From JBIICI01 sp044238935 (GTDB taxonomy: Bacteria > Pseudomonadota > Alphaproteobacteria > Micavibrionales > Micavibrionaceae), in NCBI GenBank assembly GCA_044238935.1, contig JBIICI010000001.1:176091-240090 (forward strand): a DNA stretch of 64,000 nt, read 5' to 3'. Shown here one piece after another: positions 18,195-26,024 of the stretch. Below the pieces are notes generated by a model. It saw only the letters and a program-made list of their open reading frames with translations. It ran no database searches and was not told the origin of the DNA. A program made the position numbers and the translations under genes. Position 1 is the first letter of the stretch. The number at the start of each line of letters is the position of its first letter.

Positions 18195-18902
18195 ATGCTT
18201 GCTGCCAAAATCACCCATTTGAACAAAGATTTTTCTATTGATCGCGATCAAAATATTCGTGTGCTGGATGATATATCCATTGATATTCGCCTTGGGGAAC
18301 TGACCATGTTGGTGGGCCCTTCGGGGTGTGGCAAAACCACATTGATCTCCATTATATCGGGTATCTTATCGGTCACAAATGGACAAATTGATCTGATGGG
18401 ACAGGATTTAATCGCGATGAAAGACCGCGCCAAAGTTTTATTTCGCCGCCATAATATTGGCTTTATTTTTCAGCAATATAATTTACTGCCCGCCCTAAGC
18501 GCAGCCGAAAACGCTGCCATGCCGTTATTGGCAGCAGGGATGAAAGACAAAGACGCCATTCAAAAAGCAAAAGAGGTGTTGAATAAAATCGGTATGCAAG
18601 ATCATGTTGATAAACTGCCGCGCCAGCTCTCAGGGGGGCAACAGCAACGTGTTGCCATTGCGCGTGCGCTGGTGCATAATCCGAAATTGATTATTTGTGA
18701 CGAACCCACCGCCGCGCTGGATGCCAAAACCGGCAATGGCATCATGGAAATTTTGCGTGATGTTGCCAATCAAAAAGACCGCGCCGTGTTGATTGTCACC
18801 CATGATAACCGGATTTACCATTTTGCGGATCGCATTTTGGAAATGAGTGACGGCAAGATCATTAATGATACCACACCCGATAATTTTAAACATAAGGAAT
18901 AA
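18195..18902 (+). CDS. DevA/LolD-like ABC transporter ATPase
   Basis: A 235-residue nucleotide-binding subunit with Walker A GPSGCGKTT, Q-loop IFQQYNLLPALS, signature LSGGQQQRVAIARAL, Walker B LIICDEPTAALD, and H-loop VTHD. It pairs with the DevC-like permease upstream and the membrane fusion protein downstream (5-base gap). Confidence 0.92.
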   Translation: MLAAKITHLNKDFSIDRDQNIRVLDDISIDIRLGELTMLVGPSGCGKTTLISIISGILSVTNGQIDLMGQDLIAMKDRAKVLFRRHNIGFIFQQYNLLPALSAAENAAMPLLAAGMKDKDAIQKAKEVLNKIGMQDHVDKLPRQLSGGQQQRVAIARALVHNPKLIICDEPTAALDAKTGNGIMEILRDVANQKDRAVLIVTHDNRIYHFADRILEMSDGKIINDTTPDNFKHKE

Positions 18903-18907
18903 GAAAA

Positions 18908-19852
18908 ATGCGCTATATCCTCAAAAAACTTTATGGTTGGAAATTGCCCTCTGTGGCACTGATGGGTTTTGTGTTTGCGTTGATGACTGTGTTTTCAAAC
19001 AGCCCTGCACCTGCCAATGAACCTGCTGTGACACCGCCGACCTCCGCCTATGAATCCGCTGTGGCAGGGATTGGCGTGATTGAGCCACAATCCGAAATTA
19101 TCAATATCGGCACCGAATTATCCGGCATTATCCGCAAAGTCCACGTTAAAATCGGATCACAAGTTAAGGCAGGTGATTTGCTCTTTACCTTAGATGAGCG
19201 CGATATTGATGCGCAGATTAAAACATTTGAGGCCAATTTGGCTTTTGCCACCGTCCAAGCCAAAGATGCAAGGGCGCAATTTGACATCGTGAAATCCATT
19301 AAGGATAAACGCGCCATATCAAAGGATGATTACAACCGCCGCCAATTCGCGGCTGAGCTTGCCGATACAAAGGTCAAGGAAATAGAGGCGCAATTAACGC
19401 AACTGCGTACCACCAAAGACCGCCTGAATGTCACCGCGCCGATGGACGGCGAAATCCTGTCCCTCAATGTCCGCGCCGGCGAATTCGCCACAGCAGGGGT
19501 GACGACTGAGCCCCTGATCCGTATGGGTGATACCAGCCGCCTGCATGTGCGCGTTGAAATTGACGAAGAAAACGCCGGCCGCATCACCCAAACCGCCCCC
19601 GCCAAAGCCATCAAGCGCGGCAGCAAAATCAAAAATGATCTAACCTTTGTCCGATATGAGCCCTTCGTCCGCCCCAAACAAAACCTCTCCAGCACAGGGC
19701 AGCGCGTGGATACCCGCGTGCTGCAAATCATCTATGCCTTGCCCGTCAGCGTCAATAAAAATTACTTTATCGGCGAGCAAGTGGATGTGTTTGTGGAGGA
19801 TGTGAAGGGGGAGAAAGAGGTTAAGGCTGTGGTAAAGAAAGAGGTAAAATAA
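18908..19852 (+). CDS. HlyD/DevB-like membrane fusion protein of the ABC exporter
   Basis: A 314-residue periplasmic adaptor with an N-terminal signal/anchor (about residues 10-30), a split lipoyl/barrel-sandwich domain (GIIRKVHVKIGSQVKAGDLLFTLD and MDGEILSLNVRAGEFA), a short coiled-coil hairpin (about 100-155) and a beta-barrel. It would connect the inner membrane pump to a TolC-like channel. The gene is GC-rich. Its last 28 bases are found again, with three changes, at 22147-22174, beyond the RiPP genes. Confidence 0.88.
   Translation: MRYILKKLYGWKLPSVALMGFVFALMTVFSNSPAPANEPAVTPPTSAYESAVAGIGVIEPQSEIINIGTELSGIIRKVHVKIGSQVKAGDLLFTLDERDIDAQIKTFEANLAFATVQAKDARAQFDIVKSIKDKRAISKDDYNRRQFAAELADTKVKEIEAQLTQLRTTKDRLNVTAPMDGEILSLNVRAGEFATAGVTTEPLIRMGDTSRLHVRVEIDEENAGRITQTAPAKAIKRGSKIKNDLTFVRYEPFVRPKQNLSSTGQRVDTRVLQIIYALPVSVNKNYFIGEQVDVFVEDVKGEKEVKAVVKKEVK
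19825..19852 (+). repeat. direct repeat, left copy (3' end of the fusion protein gene)
   Basis: These 28 bases match 22147-22174 in the same orientation at 25 of 28 positions. They encode the C-terminal AVVKKEVK of the fusion protein. The right copy reads AVVKKEAKE in the corresponding frame. Confidence 0.75.
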
Positions 19853-19855
19853 ATA

Positions 19856-19884
19856 TTGCAGCACAATCCTTTTTTGTGTAGATT
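19856..19884 (+). promoter_or_regulatory. possible promoter of the RiPP cassette
   Basis: TTGCAG, a 17-base spacer and TAGATT, 33 bases before the peptide gene's ATG. The match to consensus is weak (7 of 12). The cassette could also be read through from the exporter operon, because no terminator is visible between them. Confidence 0.3.
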
Positions 19885-19916
19885 TTAAATTGTCAATCTT
19901 AAAAGGAGATTATAAA

Positions 19917-20114
19917 ATGAGTAAAAGAGATAAAACAAATTATGCATCATTAGAAGCGAAAGTTGTTTTTAAAAATACTGGTGATGTTTTCATGTCCAGT
20001 CGTGGATGCGCTTCTGGCACTTGTGGAAGAACAACGATTACTGCACCTAAACAAGAAAATCAAAAAGGAACTGTGCGATTAGCTGATTTCTTGAGCAATA
20101 ATAAAATTGCATAA
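19917..20114 (+). CDS. putative RiPP precursor peptide (lanthipeptide-like)
   Basis: A 65-residue peptide with a strong SD (AAAAGGAG). Residues 1-25 are charged and helical in character (leader-like). Residues 27-42 (SSRGCASGTCGRTTIT) concentrate two cysteines (C31, C36) and seven Ser/Thr, the residues used in lanthionine-type chemistry. The C-terminal part (about 43-65) is polar and ends in LADFLSNNKIA. There is no double-Gly cleavage site. The stop codon overlaps the start of the LanM-like dehydratase gene (TAATG), so the two should be translationally coupled. I do not recognise the peptide family. Precursor status is inferred from composition and position. Confidence 0.7.
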   Translation: MSKRDKTNYASLEAKVVFKNTGDVFMSSRGCASGTCGRTTITAPKQENQKGTVRLADFLSNNKIA

Positions 20115-21616
20115 TGATAGAATATACATGTGAATATAGAGCAGCCTATTTTGCTCATTTGATTAGGCAACATGTCCCTGCTCTATATTCTGAATTATTA
20201 AGAATTAAGAATAAAACACAAATTTCCTTTTGCCTTGATTTAATTATATCAAAGTCTATTTCTTTAATATTGGAACATCTTGACTCTTATTTTTTGCCTT
20301 ACGTTGTCTTATCAATAGAGCAGTCTCGTGAAAATCTCAAATCTAGATTGTCCCACCAAAGATATGAAGAAGCATTTACAAAAAATCTTATAAAGACAAA
20401 TAAGTTTTTTGATGATTTTGCCTCTAAATTCATAGACAGATCTTTTCAATCTGTTGTTTGTTCTATAGAGGCTCTCGTTGCTCAGGAGCTTATTATTATT
20501 CCCCAGATGCTCCTGTCTTTCCCTGTAACCATTACGGATATTGATTGCTTTTTGTCTGATCCTCATAACGAAGGAAAAACTGTATTTAGGATTTATCTCA
20601 ATAATAAACCTTTAATTTTTAAACCTAGATCTTCTGATGCTGATTTTGTCATGAATGATATAATGCGCATCCTTAAAATAGACCATCTTAAAACACCTAA
20701 AATTTACCTAAATACAAAACACTACAGCTTTGTTGAGCATATCGATAGTAAGCATATAAATGACTCTAAAGATTTAAAATTATTTTACTATAATCAAGGC
20801 ATGACTTTAGCTTTAATGGACGCGCTGAATTTTACTGACGGTCATTTTGAAAATTTTATAGCCAATGAAAAAGATTTCGTTCTCGTCGATAGTGAAACTT
20901 TATTCACAAACACAGGAGGCTATAGATCTGAAAATGGAGAGTACTTTTCCATAACATTTACAGGGCTTCTTGAAAAATCAAGAAAAAATGAAATATCAGT
21001 CAGTTCCATTCAATGCAAAAAAGATTGTCATTTGTACCCCACAATTCCAGAAATATTTAATGATCGGAAATCTTCGATTTATTTAAAATATGGTTGTATA
21101 AGAAATAAGGGCACATCGTATAACTTTCCGTCTACTCAAGATATAGCAATATTCGATTTTTGCCCCCAAATTTTAGAAGGGTATTTTTATTTGATAAATG
21201 AAATAAATAAAAAATCCGATGAAATCATTGATTCTGTATCGTCATCAAAGATGTCTATGAACAGACAAATTATCAGACACACGATGTATTATGACTGGCT
21301 TTTAAGAAAATCTCTGCATCCTAGAACAATAGAAAAACACAACTCACCCTTAAACTTTATATCATCCACTATTGAAAAAGTTTATGACCAAGACATTATA
21401 AACAATGAAATTTCATCTTTATTAGATTATGATATTCCTATATTTTACAACCAATTCGATAACAAAAATTTATATAGCTCTAATAATAAAATAAAGAATG
21501 GATTTTTCTCTGAAACCGCTAAAGACAGTCTTGTTTATAAATTATCAAGTTTAAACAATAAAATTGTGCTAAAAAAGAGAGCGGCAGAGATACGCTCTCT
21601 CTTAAGAAAACACTGA
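20114..21616 (+). CDS. stand-alone LanM-type lanthipeptide dehydratase (DUF4135), cyclase domain absent
   Basis: A 500-residue protein matching the N-terminal dehydratase half of class II lanthipeptide synthetases. Kinase-like residues known from CylM have counterparts at the right spacing: K170 (FKPRS), D242, H244 and N247 (TDGHFEN), and D259 (VLVDSETLF). The elimination residues correspond to R384 and T390 (RQIIRHT, followed by YYDWLLRKSLHP). The C-terminal DIPIFY... part of the dehydratase domain is present, but the protein ends where the LanC cyclase would begin (full LanM proteins are about 900-1100 residues). In the family, Ser/Thr of the precursor are phosphorylated and eliminated to Dha/Dhb. 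The gene is much more AT-rich than its neighbours, which suggests transfer. Confidence 0.85.
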   Translation: MIEYTCEYRAAYFAHLIRQHVPALYSELLRIKNKTQISFCLDLIISKSISLILEHLDSYFLPYVVLSIEQSRENLKSRLSHQRYEEAFTKNLIKTNKFFDDFASKFIDRSFQSVVCSIEALVAQELIIIPQMLLSFPVTITDIDCFLSDPHNEGKTVFRIYLNNKPLIFKPRSSDADFVMNDIMRILKIDHLKTPKIYLNTKHYSFVEHIDSKHINDSKDLKLFYYNQGMTLALMDALNFTDGHFENFIANEKDFVLVDSETLFTNTGGYRSENGEYFSITFTGLLEKSRKNEISVSSIQCKKDCHLYPTIPEIFNDRKSSIYLKYGCIRNKGTSYNFPSTQDIAIFDFCPQILEGYFYLINEINKKSDEIIDSVSSSKMSMNRQIIRHTMYYDWLLRKSLHPRTIEKHNSPLNFISSTIEKVYDQDIINNEISSLLDYDIPIFYNQFDNKNLYSSNNKIKNGFFSETAKDSLVYKLSSLNNKIVLKKRAAEIRSLLRKH

Positions 21617-21621
21617 GTTTT

Positions 21622-22035
21622 TTATGCTGATTTTTTAAACAGCATTTCTGTATTTCCATTGTTCTGCAAACCACATTGCTCAAAAAAACCAACGCTATTT
21701 TTGAGAGCGGGGACGTAAAATGCCGTGTGGGCATAATCTGCTTGGGCTTGCGCTAGAATCGCGCGACCAATTCCTTGATTTTGTGCATCAGGGTGAATGA
21801 CGATTTCGGTCACATAGGTATCATTGGCATCATCGCTTAACAATCTTAGGAAGCCAACCAATCTATCATCTTGCATAGCGTAATATGTTTTTGTCGCGTT
21901 TTGAAAAGCTTTTTGGATTTTCTGACGCATCGCATCATCATAAGGGTGCGCCCAACCAACCGCATTATAGACTGCCAAAATCGTGTCTGTGTCACCATGA
22001 TATTCGGTTTTGATATGAAATTGAGTCATCGTCAT
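21622..22035 (-). CDS. GNAT-family N-acetyltransferase
   Basis: A 137-residue acetyltransferase. Motif A is at about residues 73-95 (TEIVIHPDAQNQGIGRAIL, with the Q-x-x-G-x-G/A acetyl-CoA loop), and motif B is YVPALKNSVGFFEQCG. The substrate is unknown. It converges on the dehydratase gene with only 5 bases between stop codons and lies inside the segment bracketed by the 28-bp repeat. It could modify or detoxify the RiPP product or be an unrelated passenger. Confidence 0.85.
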   Translation of the reverse strand: MTMTQFHIKTEYHGDTDTILAVYNAVGWAHPYDDAMRQKIQKAFQNATKTYYAMQDDRLVGFLRLLSDDANDTYVTEIVIHPDAQNQGIGRAILAQAQADYAHTAFYVPALKNSVGFFEQCGLQNNGNTEMLFKKSA

Positions 22036-22077
22036 GATCCTTTAAAAGAAGGGGTTTATTACTATATTAGATTGTAT

Positions 22078-22108
22078 AAAAAAAAAACCTTTCAATCAAT
22101 AGGGTTTA
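22078..22108 (-). terminator. possible terminator for accBC
   Basis: On the minus strand, AAACC ... GGTTT forms a 5-bp stem with a 12-base loop, followed by about seven further Ts. It lies 147 bases beyond the accC stop codon. The stretch 22036-22254 otherwise holds only the GNAT upstream region and the right repeat copy. Confidence 0.4.
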
Positions 22109-22146
22109 TTTATGTTTTTTCCCTGAGATGTTAAGCTTGTTTCGAT

Positions 22147-22174
22147 GGCTGTTGTAAAGAAAGAGGCAAAAGAA
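22147..22174 (+). repeat. direct repeat, right copy (relic of the fusion protein 3' end)
   Basis: A 25/28 match to the 3' end of the membrane fusion protein gene at 19825-19852, same orientation. The frame is kept and ends in GAA TAG. No longer remnant of that gene is visible upstream of it. Confidence 0.7.
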
Positions 22175-22254
22175 TAGGACGCTAAGATATATAGTCATCA
22201 AATTTAGCGCATTTATTCTTACTGTTTCATTATTTGAATCACTATAAAAACAAG

Positions 22255-23604
22255 TTATGCTTTGTTTTTATCCGCCAAGGCTTTTTCCAGCCAATGAATA
22301 TTGTAATTCCCCGTAATAAAATCATCCTGTTCCAAAATCCAGTAATGCAGGGGCAGGGTGGTTTTGATGCCCTCAATCACGGTTTCGGTGATACAGCGTT
22401 TTAGGCGGCGGATACATTCTTCGCGGGTGCGACCATGCACGATCAATTTGCCGACCATCGAATCATAATAAGGGGGGATTTTATAGCCTGTGTAAATCGC
22501 GCTATCAAACCGCACGCCCAATCCACCGGGGGTATGGAATTGCGTGATTTTTCCGGGGGAGGGCATAAAAGTATCGGGATCTTCGGCATTGATACGGATT
22601 TCAATCGCGTGTCCACGGAAACGAATATGATCTTTTTGGATCGATAAAGGGTGTCCTGCGGCAACGCGAATTTGTTCGGCAATCAAATCAATCCCTGTAA
22701 TCATTTCAGTCACGGGATGCTCAACTTGAATCCGCGTGTTCATCTCCATAAAGAAAAATTGATCGTCTTCGAATAAAAACTCAATTGTCCCTGCGCCAAC
22801 ATAGCCCATTTTTCGGATCGTATCGGCGGCCAATGTGCCGATTCGGTGGCGTTGCTCTTCGGTTAAAACGGGGGAAGGGCCTTCTTCGATCAATTTTTGG
22901 TGGCGGCGTTGGATGGAACAATCGCGTTCCCCCAAATGAATCGCATTGCCGTGCGTATCGCCAAAAACCTGAATCTCAATATGGCGTGGTTTTTCAAGGA
23001 ATTTTTCAATATAAACGCGGTCATCGCCAAAATTGGCTTTTGCCTCAGAACGGGCGGTGCGATAGGCTTCTTCGAAATCTTCCATCTTACGAACGATTTT
23101 CATGCCTTTTCCGCCGCCGCCTGATGCCGCTTTAATCAGCACAGGAAAGCCGGCCTTGGCACAAAAATCTTTACCGTCCTGAACGCTTAAGACCGCGCCA
23201 TCTGATCCCGGAACGACAGGCAAGCCCAGTTCCATCACGGTTTTTTTGGCGGTGACCTTATCGCCCATTAAATCAATATGTTCAGGGCGAGGGCCAATAA
23301 AGGTAAAGCCGTGCTCAATAACCATACGCGCAAATTGCGAATTTTCGGATAAAAATCCGTATCCGGGATGGATGGCTTCCGCCCCTGTCACGGCGGCGGC
23401 GGTTAGAATCGCAGGAATATTTAAATAGCTATCTTTAGAGGATGCGGGGCCAATACACACGCTCTCATCCGCTAAACGTACCGCCATGGCGTCTTCGTCC
23501 GCCTCGGAATGGACAACCACGGTTTGAATTCCAATTTCACGGCAGGCACGAATGATTCGCAGGGCAATTTCCCCACGATTGGCAATCAGAATTTTTTTAA
23601 ACAT
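22255..23604 (-). CDS. accC: acetyl-CoA carboxylase biotin carboxylase subunit
   Basis: A 449-residue ATP-grasp enzyme that carboxylates the biotin on AccB, the first step of fatty acid synthesis. The start MFKKILIANRGEIALRIIRA is the family's N-terminus, which sets the start at 23604 rather than an in-frame ATG 12 codons upstream. HPGYGFLSEN, the Gly-rich KAASGGGGKGMK loop, EKFLEKPRHIEIQV and EMNTRIQVEHPVTE are present. It follows accB by 28 bases on the same strand. Confidence 0.95.
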   Translation of the reverse strand: MFKKILIANRGEIALRIIRACREIGIQTVVVHSEADEDAMAVRLADESVCIGPASSKDSYLNIPAILTAAAVTGAEAIHPGYGFLSENSQFARMVIEHGFTFIGPRPEHIDLMGDKVTAKKTVMELGLPVVPGSDGAVLSVQDGKDFCAKAGFPVLIKAASGGGGKGMKIVRKMEDFEEAYRTARSEAKANFGDDRVYIEKFLEKPRHIEIQVFGDTHGNAIHLGERDCSIQRRHQKLIEEGPSPVLTEEQRHRIGTLAADTIRKMGYVGAGTIEFLFEDDQFFFMEMNTRIQVEHPVTEMITGIDLIAEQIRVAAGHPLSIQKDHIRFRGHAIEIRINAEDPDTFMPSPGKITQFHTPGGLGVRFDSAIYTGYKIPPYYDSMVGKLIVHGRTREECIRRLKRCITETVIEGIKTTLPLHYWILEQDDFITGNYNIHWLEKALADKNKA

Positions 23605-23632
23605 AGTCAAAACAGCACCTAAATTGAGTGGT

Positions 23633-24070
23633 TTATTCAATAATCAATAGGACTTCACCATATTCAACAGGCTGACCGCTCTCCACAAATAACGCGGTAA
23701 CGGTGCCCGATTTTTCAGCTTTGATGGGGTTCATGACCTTCATCGCCTCCACGATCAACAGTGTATCGCCTACGGAAACTTTTGACCCTTGCTTGATAAA
23801 TGGCTCTGCTCCCGGCTCAGGTTGCAAATAAACCGTTCCTACCATTGGGGAATTGACAGCGCCTGCATGTTTGGATGGCGGCACAGCGGCAATATCAGCT
23901 GCCACAGGGGCGGCTCCTATATTGCCTGAAAAAGATGGCGCGGAAACAATTGTTCCCCCACCTTTGCTGACGCGGATATTCTGATCCCCCTCACCAATTT
24001 CAATTTCTGTTAGCCCTGTTTCATCCAAAAGGGCGGCCAATTCACGAATTGCATCTGCATCAATTTTCAT
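23633..24070 (-). CDS. accB: acetyl-CoA carboxylase biotin carboxyl carrier protein
   Basis: A 145-residue carrier. The biotinylated lysine is K111 in EAMKVMN, within a C-terminal lipoyl-type domain (about residues 72-145). The family thumb (residues about 80-95, QPEPGAEPFIKQG) is present. The N-terminus carries the usual helix (IRELAALLDETGLTEIEI) and an Ala/Pro linker. It is the first gene of accBC. Confidence 0.95.
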   Translation of the reverse strand: MKIDADAIRELAALLDETGLTEIEIGEGDQNIRVSKGGGTIVSAPSFSGNIGAAPVAADIAAVPPSKHAGAVNSPMVGTVYLQPEPGAEPFIKQGSKVSVGDTLLIVEAMKVMNPIKAEKSGTVTALFVESGQPVEYGEVLLIIE

Positions 24071-24173
24071 CGTTTATACTCGAATAGTTAATCTCAAGAG
24101 GTTTTTATTAGCCCAGATTGATTCATTTGTCAAAGCTAAAGGCAATATGATGTGTATCAAGGCGTGGATAAGT

Positions 24174-24965
24174 TCAAAGTTTAAAGGATAGACCATCATA
24201 GGCAGGGTAATATCCAGCAGGGAGCTCATCTGCCAACGTCTGATAATCAACAGCAGCGCCGATATTGGTAATATATACAAATTGTGCCCCAATCTCTTGG
24301 TTTAGGGTATAGATTTTATCCAGATTCGCATGGGTGTCTTTGCCTGTATCTTTGTTATGATAGGCGGATCCATCCACAATCCATGTTTTAATCCCTTTTA
24401 AATGATCAATGGCAAGCTGGTTCAAATCCGCCATATCGGTGGAATAGGCTAAATCTCCAAATCGAAACCCAAGGCTATAACATCCGCGATGATCTTGTAA
24501 AAAACACGAAAAAGAAAGATCGCCACATTGATGAAAGGTTATTTTTTCCAGTGAGGTATCAACGGGAATATAATCAGCAATTGTATCCGATAGATAAGGA
24601 AAGCGTGATTCAAGAGCTGTAATCGTTTGAGGCTGCATATAAATCGGAATCGGTTTCTTTATGGTTCTATTAAAATAAGACCGCAAATCATCCAATCCAT
24701 TCACATGATCGGCGTGATGATGCGTTAAAAATACCGTATCAATCGACACAATATTGGCATCATTCATTTGGTATCTGAAATCTGCGCCAATATCAATGAC
24801 CAGTGTATGATCCGCAAATTGAACTATAGCACAAGCGCGAGAACGTCGATTTTTAGGGTTGTTAGGGTCGCATTTCCCCCATTTATTGCCCGCGCGCGGT
24901 ACACCTAAGCTATCGCCGCTGCCTAAGAGCGTAAAAACCTGTGATAAATCGCCAGAAGCTGGCAT
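24174..24965 (-). CDS. MBL-fold metallo-hydrolase (PhnP-like)
   Basis: A 263-residue metallo-beta-lactamase-fold protein with the metal motif THHHADHVNGLDDLR and a C-terminal D-G-x-x-Y-H segment. The GSGDSLGVPRAG start and Cys in WGKCDP resemble the group often found beside metG and tatD in alphaproteobacteria, related to PhnP phosphodiesterases. Here those neighbours are absent. The last metal-ligand region reads THANLDK...VYITNIGAAVDY, where family members usually have a THxxH pattern. Substrate unknown. Confidence 0.82.
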   Translation of the reverse strand: MPASGDLSQVFTLLGSGDSLGVPRAGNKWGKCDPNNPKNRRSRACAIVQFADHTLVIDIGADFRYQMNDANIVSIDTVFLTHHHADHVNGLDDLRSYFNRTIKKPIPIYMQPQTITALESRFPYLSDTIADYIPVDTSLEKITFHQCGDLSFSCFLQDHRGCYSLGFRFGDLAYSTDMADLNQLAIDHLKGIKTWIVDGSAYHNKDTGKDTHANLDKIYTLNQEIGAQFVYITNIGAAVDYQTLADELPAGYYPAYDGLSFKL

Positions 24966-25051
24966 AAAACTCTTTTTGTTTAATGAAATTATGATGAAAT
25001 CATAGATTGATCTCTATGGAATGTCAAAGGATTTTAGCATTATTAATGAAA

Positions 25052-25093
25052 GATCCCCCCTTTTGTAAGATATTTTTCACGAAAGGGGGGATC
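25052..25093 (-). terminator. long inverted repeat, probable terminator of the prepilin-like gene
   Basis: A perfect 12-bp stem (GATCCCCCCTTT / AAAGGGGGGATC) with an 18-base loop lies downstream of the prepilin-like gene on the minus strand. The T tract is short (CTTTCATT), so it may act as a terminator or mRNA stabiliser. Confidence 0.5.
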
Positions 25094-25124
25094 AATTTAT
25101 GTATGCTAAAAATAAAGAACATTT

Positions 25125-26024
25125 TTATTGACAGCTTGTATCATTATCCACTCCCGGTTTTAAACGGACAACACCTACAACTGCGCCTTCACCGCCTCCC
25201 GCAACAAAATGATCGATTTGAATAAGATTATATCCGTTTCTCATATAAGGCCTTAGGTCAACATAGGCACTATGATTTGCAAAATTTGTTCCGTTTTCGC
25301 ATCCTCTCACATGGGCGTGCCAGCCGCTTTGACCGTAATACCCAATTCTACCATCGGTTTGATAAACGGGTCTACCATTAATCGCAACGCCTTGGATATC
25401 ATCAAATATAATATTTGTAATATAAAATTGTTGTACATTTCTGACATCTTTTATATAAACTTCGACAGTTCCGGGAAATCTTGCACAAATACGCCCCTTC
25501 TTTACATCCTTTCTGCTTCCTGCGCCCCAATAATTATCACCCCATATCCCAAATCGAAAAGATCCTGCGTTGGGATCAAATGATCCACTGTTAGAACCTC
25601 CAATATTAATATTCGTTGTTTTCATACATGGTTTTTCAGGTGGTGGATTAATAGATCCGTTAAAGGCTGGGTTTGCTGGTACAGGCATGGCTCTGCATGT
25701 CTGTGTTGTGGCAGGCTGCGGTGATGGACATAGGCCATTGGCAACGACAGCGCCACTTTCATCCAAACAGCTTATGGTTCGAGTCTGGTTGCCGGCATTG
25801 CAGACCCATGGACCTAAGTCCCAACGATAACGCTGAGGATTTGCCTTAAACGCCAATTTTGTTGTATTAAATTGTGTGCCTGTCACCATATTTTTTGCAA
25901 GGTCTAAACGAAATTCCGCATCATCATCGCCACAATTTGCGCGGGCGATTAAGGTTGCAGAATCGGTTGTTGGGGGATGTCCCGACACCCCCTCCTTGAC
26001 GATGATTATCCTCACCATTCTCAC
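25125..26024 (-). pseudogene. 3' part of a frameshifted prepilin-like gene (TSP1-like and C-terminal ligand-type domains)
   Basis: The open frame contains about 300 codons with no credible start of its own. It continues the 247-codon frame upstream after a one-base shift near the C5 run at 25988-25992. In the protein, WDLGPWVCNAGNQTRTISC ... TTQTC resembles a thrombospondin type 1 repeat, and the C-terminal 130 residues (about WGAGSRKDV... to GVDNDTSCQ) look like a beta-sandwich domain with Gly/Asn-rich loops. The whole would be a secreted or pilus-associated adhesin-like protein. The shift may be real, phase-variable or a sequencing error. Confidence 0.6.

Noticed and set aside
19890..19916. 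A longer form of the precursor peptide starting at TTG 19890
   Set aside because: The ATG at 19917 has a strong SD just upstream, and the added codons overlap that SD.
22036..22146. A second small peptide gene near the RiPP cassette
   Set aside because: Frames here are short, run through the terminator-like hairpin and lack an SD.
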